Assembly: GCA_022710725.1 (NCBI GenBank)
Contig: JAKLGK010000002.1
Coordinates: 62,001-126,000, forward strand
Reading direction: 5' to 3'
DNA length: 64,000 nt
DNA from: Verrucomicrobiota bacterium
GTDB lineage: Bacteria > Verrucomicrobiota > Kiritimatiellia > CAIQIC01 > JAGNIJ01
Below, one piece after another: positions 7,392 to 15,534 of this stretch (position 1 is the stretch's first letter; every line of letters starts with the position of its first letter). The position numbers were made by a program, and so were the translations under genes. The notes below the pieces were generated by a model. It searched no databases. It saw nothing but the letters and a program-made list of their open reading frames with translations, and had not been told where the DNA came from.

Positions 7392-9098
7392 ATGTTCAAA
7401 GGCGATCACATCCTGGCCCTGGACATCGGCGCCAGCAGTCTGAAGATGGCCGAGTTCACCGCCCTGAAGTCCGGCGGCGTGGAGCTGGTGAATTTCGGCG
7501 TGGCGCCCCTCGACCTCGACCCCCAGGCCGAAGGTGAGCGCTCCGCGTACATCAGCACCACCTTGCGCGAGATCATGCAGGATCGCGGCATCCGGCCCGG
7601 CCGCGTCCTCCTCTCCGTGTCCGGCCAGGCGGTCTTCTCCCGCTTCGTCAAGCTGCCGCCGGTGGACCGCGACAAGGTCTACCAGATCATCCTCTACGAG
7701 GCGCAGCAGAACGTCCCGTTCCCCATCGACGAGGTGGTCTGGGACTACCAGCTCATCGGCGGCGCGACGGGCGAGCTCGACGTCATGCTGGCCGCGATCA
7801 AGGCGGACATCATCGAGGACCTCACCGGCTGCGTCGAGCAGGCGGGGCTCGAGACGGACCTCGTCGACGTCGCGCCGATGGCGCTCTACAACGCCGTGCG
7901 GTACAACTATAACGATCTCCCCGAGTGCACGCTGGTCGTGGACATGGGCGCGCGCTCGACCGACCTGATCTTCATCGAGAAGGGCCGCGTCTTCAGCCGC
8001 AGCATCCCCGTCGCGGGCAACGCGATCACCCAGCAGATCATGACCGAGTTCGGCATGTCCTTCGCCGACGCCGAGGCCCTGAAGAAGGCCCACGCCTTCG
8101 TCGCCTTCGGCGGCGCCTACGAGGGGCCGAAGAGCGAGGTCGTGGACAAGGTCTCCAAGAGCGTGCGCAGCGTCATGACCCGCCTCCACGCGGAGATCAA
8201 CCGGTCGGTCAACTTCTACCGGAGCCAGCAGAGCGGGCAGCAGCCCTCCCTCATCCTCCTCTCCGGCGGCACCGCGGCGATCCCGTACACCGATTCCTTC
8301 CTCAAGGACAAGATGAAGGTGAACGTGGATTACCTCAACCCGTTCCTCAACGTCGCCGTGAGCGAGGCGATCGAGACCGACGAGGTCGCCCGGTACGCGG
8401 GCCAGATGGGGCAGGTGGTCGGGCTGGCCCTGCGGCGGTTCCTGACCTGCCCGATCGAGATCAACCTGCTGCCCCCGAAGATCCAGGCCGAGAAGACGTT
8501 CCGCCGCAAGCAGCCGCTGTTCCTCGCGGCCGCCGCGGCGTTGCTGCTGACCCTCGGCGTTTGGTGCGCCTACTTTGTCAAGATGAGCGGCCTGGCCGAG
8601 GAGCGGATGGTCAAGGTCCAGGCGCGGGTGCAGGCGCTGGAGCAGGTCGAAACCCGGCTGCGCGAGGCCGAGGGCCAGGTGGCCGCCGTCCAGAAGACCG
8701 TCGGCAGCCTGCTGAACCTCTCCGCCAAGCGTACCCAGTGGCTGGAGGTCGTCGACCAGGTCCACGGCAGCATGCCGGAGGGCGTCTGGCTGATCTCCCT
8801 GAAGCCGTCCACGGGCGCCGCCTCGGCCGAGCCCGCGGATCCCAACGCGCCGCCGCCCGATCCGTCGGCCGCTTCGTCGGCCGCGGGCCCGGTGAAGACC
8901 CTCGAGCTTTCCGGCCTGGCCTACGAGGACAAGGCCGGCTCCGGCAGCACGATCACGTCCTTCCGGGACAAGCTGCGGCAGATGCCGCTGTTCGATCCTG
9001 AGAAGACGGATATCATCTGGCAGCCCTCGCCGGCCCAGGATGATTTCGTCCGCCAGTTCAAGATCCTGCTCGTGCTCAAATCCCCGTTGAACGTATGA
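7392..9098 (+). CDS. pilM: PilM-like ATPase fused to a PilN-like membrane segment
   Basis: 568 residues. Residues 1-360 form an FtsA/PilM actin-like ATPase: phosphate-1 loop LDIGASSLKMAEF, phosphate-2 loop VVDMGARSTDLIF near 185, and adenosine loop LLSGGTAAIP near 300. One transmembrane helix (about 374-396) follows, then a coiled coil (about 400-450) and a periplasmic domain, the layout of PilN. In type IV pili PilM sits under the inner membrane and binds the N-terminus of PilN. Here the two appear covalently joined, as in the Akkermansia homologue Amuc_1101. It starts 5 bp after the preceding gene, and the next gene overlaps its stop by 4 bp. Low-complexity Ala/Pro/Asp linker at about 477-500. 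Confidence 0.85.
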   Translation: MFKGDHILALDIGASSLKMAEFTALKSGGVELVNFGVAPLDLDPQAEGERSAYISTTLREIMQDRGIRPGRVLLSVSGQAVFSRFVKLPPVDRDKVYQIILYEAQQNVPFPIDEVVWDYQLIGGATGELDVMLAAIKADIIEDLTGCVEQAGLETDLVDVAPMALYNAVRYNYNDLPECTLVVDMGARSTDLIFIEKGRVFSRSIPVAGNAITQQIMTEFGMSFADAEALKKAHAFVAFGGAYEGPKSEVVDKVSKSVRSVMTRLHAEINRSVNFYRSQQSGQQPSLILLSGGTAAIPYTDSFLKDKMKVNVDYLNPFLNVAVSEAIETDEVARYAGQMGQVVGLALRRFLTCPIEINLLPPKIQAEKTFRRKQPLFLAAAAALLLTLGVWCAYFVKMSGLAEERMVKVQARVQALEQVETRLREAEGQVAAVQKTVGSLLNLSAKRTQWLEVVDQVHGSMPEGVWLISLKPSTGAASAEPADPNAPPPDPSAASSAAGPVKTLELSGLAYEDKAGSGSTITSFRDKLRQMPLFDPEKTDIIWQPSPAQDDFVRQFKILLVLKSPLNV

Positions 9099-10066
9099 AC
9101 CTGAAGAAGAACATGACGTTGATCGTGGGCGGCGCCATCGCCGTGGCGCTGCTCGTCATCCTGCTGGTCCTCCTGCTCAAGTTCAACTCCTCCTACCAGC
9201 AGGTGAACCGGCAGCTGCAGTCCGCCCAGCAGCGGCTGACCATCCTCAACGCCCGCGACCCGTTTCCCTCCGAGGACAACGTGACGATGGTCCGGACCAA
9301 CCTGGCCGTGCTGCAAGGCTTCTTCGGCACCCTCATGGCGTCTCTTCAGAAGGGCCAGGCCGAGGTGGCGAAGATGGAGCCCTCTCAGTTCAACCTCCTG
9401 CTGGACCAGACCAGCCGCCGCCTGTTCGCCGCCGCGGCAAAGGCCAAGGTCGCGGTCCCGCGCGGGTTCCCCTTCGGGTTCGACCGGTACGCTGCGGGCA
9501 CCCTGCCGGACTCGGTGGATGTGCCGAGGCTGGCGATCCAACTCGAGGAGGTCGGCTACCTCTGCGGCCTGCTCTACCTGTCGAAGATCACCGAGCTGTC
9601 GGCCGTCGAGCGGCCGGTCTTCGAGGCCTCCGCCCGCCCGACCGTGGCCGTCGAAACCTACGTCGATCCGCGCATGCAGCGCTACGGCGGCGGGGCCCCC
9701 GCGACGACGGCCACTCCCGCCAATCCGGCCGACACGTACAAGGATCCGTCGGGCCTCTTCAGCCGGCAGCGCTACACGCTCACGTTCCGGGCCAGTGACA
9801 CGGCCGTCCTCGCTTTCCTTAACCGGGTGGCCGCCAGTTCCCGGTTCATCGTCGTGACCCGGTTGCAGATGGAGAATGAAGCGGGCGTGCCGAAGGCCGC
9901 CGCGGCGCTGCCCACCGCCGCGACGCCGGCGGCGCCGGGCGCTCCGGCCGCCTCGCTCCCGACGCGCGAGCAGCGGATCGTCGCCGGCCGCGAACCCGTC
10001 AGGGTGATCGTGGAAGTCGAAGTCTACCGGTTCCATTCGCCGGATGCCGGGGAGGCCGCATCGTGA
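9095..10066 (+). CDS. Amuc_1100-like (PilO-like) pilus locus protein
   Basis: 323 residues. A short cytosolic N-terminus, one transmembrane helix (about 8-31), a coiled coil (about 32-110) and two small alpha/beta domains with an Ala/Pro-rich insert near 270-300. This is the same layout as Amuc_1100 of Akkermansia (317 residues), the outer-membrane-enriched protein known for host signalling. Matching local features include the helix-rich block around residues 105-150 and the ending EVEVYRFHSPDAGE, comparable to the Akkermansia C-terminus. It overlaps the pilM stop by 4 bp (ATGA) and is overlapped by the next gene (GTGA), so translation is coupled. A PilO-like structural role in the alignment complex is the likely function. 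Confidence 0.75.
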   Translation: MNLKKNMTLIVGGAIAVALLVILLVLLLKFNSSYQQVNRQLQSAQQRLTILNARDPFPSEDNVTMVRTNLAVLQGFFGTLMASLQKGQAEVAKMEPSQFNLLLDQTSRRLFAAAAKAKVAVPRGFPFGFDRYAAGTLPDSVDVPRLAIQLEEVGYLCGLLYLSKITELSAVERPVFEASARPTVAVETYVDPRMQRYGGGAPATTATPANPADTYKDPSGLFSRQRYTLTFRASDTAVLAFLNRVAASSRFIVVTRLQMENEAGVPKAAAALPTAATPAAPGAPAASLPTREQRIVAGREPVRVIVEVEVYRFHSPDAGEAAS

Positions 10067-11121
10067 GCACCGATCCACGCCAGAAATCGGGCTGGTTGAC
10101 GCAGATGTACGACAAGGTGCTGGTCGTTGTCATGCTGATGGTCCTGCTCATCTCCGCCGTGATCCTGCTGTTTCAGATCGGCAGCACGCGCCGGCAGTTG
10201 ACCTTGAGCCAGTGGGACCAGGCGCCGGCCACGACCCGCCAGGCCAAGCCCGTGGACCTCGAGGCCTTCAAGCCCAGCCTCGAAGCCCTGGCCAAGCCTT
10301 TGCAGATGGAGACCCGGGCGCAGCGCATGATGGTCAGCGAGGTGCGGGTCAGCTGCGAGAAATGCCTCAAGCCCATTGCCTACAACGCCGCCGCGTGCCC
10401 TTTCTGCGGCGCCGCGCAGTCCAAGATCAAGGATCCGCGGGATATCGATCTCGACGCCGACGACATCAAGGACTGGTGGGAGACGAAGTACGGCCTGAAT
10501 CCCTCCGACAAGGCCGACGCGCAGAACGACCTGGACGGCGACGGCTTCAGCAACCTGGAGGAGTTCCTGGCCAAGACCGATCCGGCGGATACGAAATCGT
10601 TCCCCGAACTGCCGGCCAAGCTGCGCCTGCGCAAGGCCGTCACCTCGCCCTTTTTCCTCCGCTTCCAGGGCGTCAACGAGATCTCCGCCGGCGTCTTCCA
10701 GTACCAGCTCAACCTCCGGACCCTGGAGCGCACGTATTTCGCGAAGATCGGCGAGGAAGTCGAGGGCTTCAAGGTGGCCGAGTACCTGCCCGGCACAACG
10801 CCCGCGCCCACCCTTGTCCTGACGCAGGGCGACAAGAAGATCAACCTGATCAAGGGCCAGGCCGTGCAGCAGGAGGAGTTGACCGCGCTGCTGGTCTTCC
10901 TGCTCGACCGCAGCACCATGCGGGCGCGGGTCGGCGATGTGATCACGCTCAAGGACCAGGAGTACAAAGTCGTTGACATCAAACGGAATAGCGTAGTAAT
11001 ACGCGACGTGAAGACGGACAAGGAAACCGTGGTCCCCACGCTGACGGCCGGCGACTTGATGGCCGGCGGCCCGGCGGCTCCGGCGCCCGCCGTCCCGGAA
11101 AATCCCCCGAGCACGGAATGA
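10063..11121 (+). CDS. Amuc_1099-like protein with zinc ribbon and calcium-binding-type loop
   Basis: 352 residues from a GTG start overlapping the previous stop (GTGA). A transmembrane helix (about 18-40) is followed by a zinc ribbon with Cys98, Cys101, Cys112 and Cys115. Next comes an acidic segment with the loop DLDGDGFSNLEEF (156-168), as in dockerin, thrombospondin type 3 and EF-hand-like calcium sites. Two similar beta domains (about 180-265 and 265-335) resemble PilP-like modules that contact secretins. The position between Amuc_1100-like and secretin genes matches Amuc_1099. It probably links inner-membrane parts to the secretin. A zinc ribbon facing the periplasm is unusual and may be structural. 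Confidence 0.7.
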   Translation: MSTDPRQKSGWLTQMYDKVLVVVMLMVLLISAVILLFQIGSTRRQLTLSQWDQAPATTRQAKPVDLEAFKPSLEALAKPLQMETRAQRMMVSEVRVSCEKCLKPIAYNAAACPFCGAAQSKIKDPRDIDLDADDIKDWWETKYGLNPSDKADAQNDLDGDGFSNLEEFLAKTDPADTKSFPELPAKLRLRKAVTSPFFLRFQGVNEISAGVFQYQLNLRTLERTYFAKIGEEVEGFKVAEYLPGTTPAPTLVLTQGDKKINLIKGQAVQQEELTALLVFLLDRSTMRARVGDVITLKDQEYKVVDIKRNSVVIRDVKTDKETVVPTLTAGDLMAGGPAAPAPAVPENPPSTE

Positions 11122-11203
11122 TGTAGGCGCGATGCGCGCCATGGATTGGAAAAAGGATACATTGAAAAGCGACAATCGGAAACGACGCAAGGAGGAGTTC
11201 TCC

Positions 11204-14200
11204 ATGAGACTCGGCATCACGGCGTTGATACTCACAGGCGTGTGCAGCTGGATGATCGCGGCCCCGGCAACGGCACAGGAGGCCGGGTCGCTGGAGGACC
11301 TTCTGAAGGATATCGAGCCCGCGCCGGCCGAGGCGGCGGCGCCCGCGGCGGAAGAGGCGGCCGTGGCCGTGGAAGCGCCCGCGGAACCGGCCCTGCTGGA
11401 AGAGGCCGCTCCCGTGGCGGAAGAGCCCGTGGTGACCGAGCCGGCGGCTGAAGAAACCGCGCCGGCCGAGGCGCCCGCCGCCGAATCGCTTTTAGAAGAA
11501 GCCGCCGTGGAAGCCCCGGCCGCCGAACCGGTCGTGGAAGAGATCGCGGAAGCCCCGGTTGCCGAGGAACCCGTCGTGACGGAAGAGCCGGCCCCTGAAC
11601 TCGCGCCTCTGGAAGAGCCCGTGGCCGGCGTGGAAGAGATGCCCGCCTCGGAGCCCGTGGTCGAAGCCGCTCCGGTCGAAGAACCGATGGTCGCCGAAGA
11701 GCCTGCCTTGCTTGAAGAAGCCCCGGCGGTGGAGACGCCTCCCGCGGAAGTGCTCGAGGAAGCCCCGGCGGCGGTTGCGGAAGAAACGCCCGCGCCTTCC
11801 ATTTGGGAAGAAACTCCGGCCGCGGCGCCGGTTGAGGAACCGGCTCCGGCCGCCGAGCCGGCGACGGATATGTGGGGCGCCACCGAAACCGCGCCCGCGG
11901 AACCCGCGCCGGTGACAGGGGAAGAAGCGGCTGTCGAGGCCGCCCCGGCCGAGGTAGAGCCCGCCGAGGCCGAAGAGGCCGCCCTGGAGAAACCGGCCAA
12001 GAAGAAAGTCAGCGCGAAGGAAGCGCGCCAGAAAGCCATGCAGGAGGAAGTGAAGCGGCAGGCGATGCAGGTCGACGGCGAGAAGAAACTGGAAGCGGGC
12101 TACACGGCGCTGCAGGCCAAGAACTACCTCGCGGCCGCCGCGGCCTTCGAGGAATCGGTCAAGAACCTGCCCGACCGCCCCCAGAACGCGGCGCTGCTCG
12201 AACGCGCCCGTTGGGGCCTGGCGGAGACGTACTACCAGATCGCGAGCGACCAGCTCCAGAAGGAAAATATCAAGGACGCGCGCGACAACGTCGAGAAGGC
12301 CTTGCGCGCGGTTCCGGAGCATCGGCCGGCGGATGCCCTGTTGAAGCGGATCGAGAAGGCGGAATACATCGCCAGCCTGCCGAAGGCCCCGGCGGACCGG
12401 CCGGAAACCATCGAGAAGCAGAAGACGATCGATGAATTACTCGTCGAGGGCCGCCAGTTCTTCGACCTCGAGGACTACAACAAGGCCGAGAAGCTGTACG
12501 AGCAGGTTCTGCTCCAGGACGAGTACAACGTCGAAGCCATGCGCTACCTGCGCCGCATCGACGAGCGGCGGTTCAAGCGGCGCACGACCGAGCGCAACGC
12601 CACCGTCGCGGATATGATGCAGCAGGTGCGCGATGCCTGGAACCCGCCCGTCCGGGACGAGGCGGAATCCCCGGAGCGCCTGCTGGAAGACAAGACGGTC
12701 GTGGACAAGACCGCGACGCAGAAGCTGCAGGAGAAGCTGACCAAGATCATCATCCCGTCGTTCGAGGTCCGCGACGGCAACATCCACGACGTGATCCGCA
12801 ACCTGGATGAAATGGCCCGCGCCAACGACCCGGAAGGCTTCGGCGTCAACATCCTGCTGAATCTCAACCAGCCCGGCGCCGAGGGCGCCCTCTCCGCGCC
12901 CGCCCCGGCCCCCGCCCCGATGCCGACCGCGCCGGCCACGGGCGACGAGTTCGACGAGTTCTTCACAGAGCCGGCCATGACCGCGCCAGTGGCCGCGCCG
13001 ACGCCCGGCATCCGGACGATCACCTTGAGTCTGCGCCGCGTCTCGCTGCTCGACGCCATCAAGTACATCACCGATATCGCCAACCTGAAATTCCGCATCG
13101 AGGACAACGTCGTCATCATCACGCCCGCCAACGTGGCCGTGGGCCGCATCATCACACGCATGTACCCGGTGCAGCCCTCGATCCTCGACGTGATTGTCGA
13201 GAAAGAGGAGGTCACCGAGGCCGATCGCGGCGGCGGGGGCGACTTCATCGCGATGGGCGGCAGCACCGTTACGACCAAGCGCGGCGATGTGAAGGAATTC
13301 TTCGAGAAGGCCGGCGTGCCGTTCCCGGCGGGCACCTCGATCACGTACAATTCGGCGATCAGCCAGCTGATCGTGGCGAATACCGCGGATAACCTGGATA
13401 CCTTCGAGCGCATCCTGTCCCAGTTGAACGTCATCCCGACGCAGGTGGAAATCGAGGCCCGCTTCGTCGAGGTCAACCAGGACGACCTGGAGGAACTGGG
13501 CCTGCAGTGGATCCTCACCGACGACTGGGAGATCGCCCAGGCCGAGAACGGGTACGGCTCGATGGCGGGCACCGAGCACGTCAAAGTCAGCGCCGACCAG
13601 GACGGGTTCACGAAGGGCAACCGGTTCTTCGCGTTCGACAACACCACGCTGGCGGTCAGCCCGGTCAGCCCGACGACCATCCGGTCCGACCAGCAGACGG
13701 CCATGGGCGGCATCCTGACGGCCGCGAGCGTGCTGACCAATCCGGAGCTGACGGTCATCCTGCAGGCCCTGTCGCAGAACGGGCATTCGGACCTGCTCTC
13801 CGCGCCGCGGATCACGACGCGCAGCGGCCAGAACGCGCAGATCCAGGTGGTCAAGGAAATCATCTACCCGACGGAATTCGAGGTGACCCAACCCACGGTG
13901 CAGAGCCAGGGTGACCTGGTGACTCCGCCCGTCGTGACCCCGGGCGCTTTCCAGACTCGCGAGGTCGGTGTCATCCTCAACGTGACGCCCACGGTCGGGC
14001 CGGACGGCTACACCATCGATCTGACCATGGTGCCGGAGGTGGCCGAGTTGGTGGAATGGATACAGTACGGATCGGAAATTACGCTCCCGCAGAACCGGAC
14101 CAATCCGATCACGGGCCTGCTCGAGAGCGGGGATCCGCTCGTGTACGCGTTCAATATTCCGCAGCCGATCTTCAGCAGCCGCAACGTCACCACCAGCCTC

Positions 14201-14473
14201 GTGATCTGGGACGGCCAGACGGTGGTCATGGGCGGGCTGATCCGTGAGGAACTGGTGTCCTTCAAGGACAAGATCCCGTTCCTGGGCGACATCCCGCTCC
14301 TGGGGCGCTTGTTCCGGACCGAGGGCCAGAAGAGCCGCAAGACGAACCTGCTGATCTTCGTGACGGCGCGGTTGGTGGATCCGGCCGGCAAGCCGCTGCA
14401 CAAGGCCGAAGCGCGCGCGATGCCGGGCAGCGGCGTCGAGACGGCGGCCGAGGGCGAGACCGCCACGCCGTGA
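11204..14473 (+). CDS. Secretin (GspD/PilQ family) with TPR and long Ala/Glu/Pro-rich region
   Basis: 1089 residues. The start at 11204 follows a strong AAGGAGGAG site and gives a normal signal peptide (MRLGITALILTGVCSWMIAA, cut after ATAQ); the frame upstream to 11132 adds a charged leader with no signal. Domains: Ala/Glu/Pro-rich low complexity about 30-265; TPR-like helices about 290-465; an STN/N0-like domain near 516-660; N1/N2-type ring-building domains to about 740; and the secretin beta-barrel domain from about 747, ending in FLGDIPLLGRLFR and LLIFVTARLVDP. It forms an outer-membrane multimeric channel. It corresponds to Amuc_1098 and is last in the locus. Confidence 0.9.
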   Translation: MRLGITALILTGVCSWMIAAPATAQEAGSLEDLLKDIEPAPAEAAAPAAEEAAVAVEAPAEPALLEEAAPVAEEPVVTEPAAEETAPAEAPAAESLLEEAAVEAPAAEPVVEEIAEAPVAEEPVVTEEPAPELAPLEEPVAGVEEMPASEPVVEAAPVEEPMVAEEPALLEEAPAVETPPAEVLEEAPAAVAEETPAPSIWEETPAAAPVEEPAPAAEPATDMWGATETAPAEPAPVTGEEAAVEAAPAEVEPAEAEEAALEKPAKKKVSAKEARQKAMQEEVKRQAMQVDGEKKLEAGYTALQAKNYLAAAAAFEESVKNLPDRPQNAALLERARWGLAETYYQIASDQLQKENIKDARDNVEKALRAVPEHRPADALLKRIEKAEYIASLPKAPADRPETIEKQKTIDELLVEGRQFFDLEDYNKAEKLYEQVLLQDEYNVEAMRYLRRIDERRFKRRTTERNATVADMMQQVRDAWNPPVRDEAESPERLLEDKTVVDKTATQKLQEKLTKIIIPSFEVRDGNIHDVIRNLDEMARANDPEGFGVNILLNLNQPGAEGALSAPAPAPAPMPTAPATGDEFDEFFTEPAMTAPVAAPTPGIRTITLSLRRVSLLDAIKYITDIANLKFRIEDNVVIITPANVAVGRIITRMYPVQPSILDVIVEKEEVTEADRGGGGDFIAMGGSTVTTKRGDVKEFFEKAGVPFPAGTSITYNSAISQLIVANTADNLDTFERILSQLNVIPTQVEIEARFVEVNQDDLEELGLQWILTDDWEIAQAENGYGSMAGTEHVKVSADQDGFTKGNRFFAFDNTTLAVSPVSPTTIRSDQQTAMGGILTAASVLTNPELTVILQALSQNGHSDLLSAPRITTRSGQNAQIQVVKEIIYPTEFEVTQPTVQSQGDLVTPPVVTPGAFQTREVGVILNVTPTVGPDGYTIDLTMVPEVAELVEWIQYGSEITLPQNRTNPITGLLESGDPLVYAFNIPQPIFSSRNVTTSLVIWDGQTVVMGGLIREELVSFKDKIPFLGDIPLLGRLFRTEGQKSRKTNLLIFVTARLVDPAGKPLHKAEARAMPGSGVETAAEGETATP

Positions 14474-14513
14474 CCGTGGCGGGTCCGTTTTCAAAGGGGA
14501 TTTCCTGCAATGC

Positions 14514-14537
14514 GGGGCGGAGTGCGGGCTCCGCCCC
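14514..14537 (+). other. GC-rich hairpin after the secretin gene
   Basis: A perfect 9-bp stem (GGGGCGGAG / CTCCGCCCC) with a TGCGGG loop lies 40 bp after the secretin stop. No T-tract follows, so it may protect the mRNA 3' end rather than terminate by itself. Confidence 0.4.
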
Positions 14538-14621
14538 GGCGTAATTCACTGTAGTACAAGCGGTTGAGGCAGACTCCCGCGGGCCGGTTGAAAGCCCGTC
14601 GGATCGGCATTCCTTGTTACC

Positions 14622-15524
14622 ATGTCCAATCCTGTGTTTTTGCTCGTGGACGGCCTGGCCGCCGTCTACCGCGCGTTCCACGCCATTCCGGAGTTGACTG
14701 CCCGCGACGGGCGGCCGACGAACGCCCTCTTCGGATTTATCCGCATGCTTCAGCAACTGGAGCAGCGATGGCGGCCGGCGTACGAACTCGTGGTTTTTGA
14801 CGGCGGCCTGCCGGAGGAGCGCATGGCGCGGCTGCCGACCTACAAGGCGCAGCGCCCGCCCATGCCCGAACCCCTGCACGCGCAGTTGGAGCCGATCGGG
14901 GCTTACCTGTCGGCCGCGGGGCGGGCCGGCCTGCGGGTGCCGGGCCAGGAGGCGGACGATGTCATCGCGACCCTGTCGGCCAGGGCCGTGGAACGCGGCA
15001 TGGATGTGCTCATCGCGACCGGCGACAAGGACCTGTTTCAGCTCATCGATGAACGCGTGGGCATGGTCGCGCTCTCCAAGTCCGAGGAGAAGATCGGCGC
15101 GGCGCAGGTCATGGAAAAAACCGGCGTGCCGCCCGCCCTGGTCGTGGACTGGCTTGCCCTGACCGGCGACAGCGTGGACAACATCCCCGGGCTGCCGGGC
15201 GTAGGCCCGAAGACAGCGAGTCGCTGGCTCCTGCAGTACGGGTCGCTGGAGAAACTGCTGGAGCGGCGCGCGGAAATCGGCAACCCGCGTTTCCGGGCAG
15301 CCCTCGAGTCGGGCATGGAGATCGTTCGGCGCAACGTCGAACTGATGAAACTGCGGCGCGACCTGCCGGTCGAGTTCGATGGGGCCGCGTGGAGGGTCCG
15401 GCCCTCCGATCCCTCGGTCCTGCTGCGGTTCTACGAGAAAATGGATCTCGAATCCCTGGCCCGGCCGCTGCGGCCGGCGGAGCCGGCGCCGGGGCAGGGG
15501 ATGCTGGATTTCGGCGGAGGATGA
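14622..15524 (+). CDS. Stand-alone 5'-3' exonuclease (DNA polymerase I N-terminal domain type)
   Basis: 300 residues. It has the FEN-like 5'-nuclease fold found at the N-terminus of DNA polymerase I but no polymerase part. Visible blocks are LLVDGLAAVYRAFHA (first metal Asp), the FDGG and YKAQRPPMP region, QEADDVIATL, IATGDKDLFQLI, and the helix-hairpin-helix DSVDNIPGLPGVGPKTA. The metal-binding acidic residues appear intact, so activity on flaps or RNA primers is expected. It may supply Okazaki-fragment processing if the genome's polymerase I lacks this domain, as ExoIX-like paralogues may do. The Shine-Dalgarno is weak. The next frame starts 10 bp after its stop. Confidence 0.9.
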   Translation: MSNPVFLLVDGLAAVYRAFHAIPELTARDGRPTNALFGFIRMLQQLEQRWRPAYELVVFDGGLPEERMARLPTYKAQRPPMPEPLHAQLEPIGAYLSAAGRAGLRVPGQEADDVIATLSARAVERGMDVLIATGDKDLFQLIDERVGMVALSKSEEKIGAAQVMEKTGVPPALVVDWLALTGDSVDNIPGLPGVGPKTASRWLLQYGSLEKLLERRAEIGNPRFRAALESGMEIVRRNVELMKLRRDLPVEFDGAAWRVRPSDPSVLLRFYEKMDLESLARPLRPAEPAPGQGMLDFGGG

Positions 15525-15534
15525 CGGCCTGCCC

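Noticed and set aside
10024..12039. 671-codon open frame on the minus strand, Ala/Ser-rich
   Set aside because: It is antisense to the Amuc_1099-like gene and the Ala/Glu/Pro-rich secretin region; high GC suppresses stop codons there. No start signals or family resemblance.
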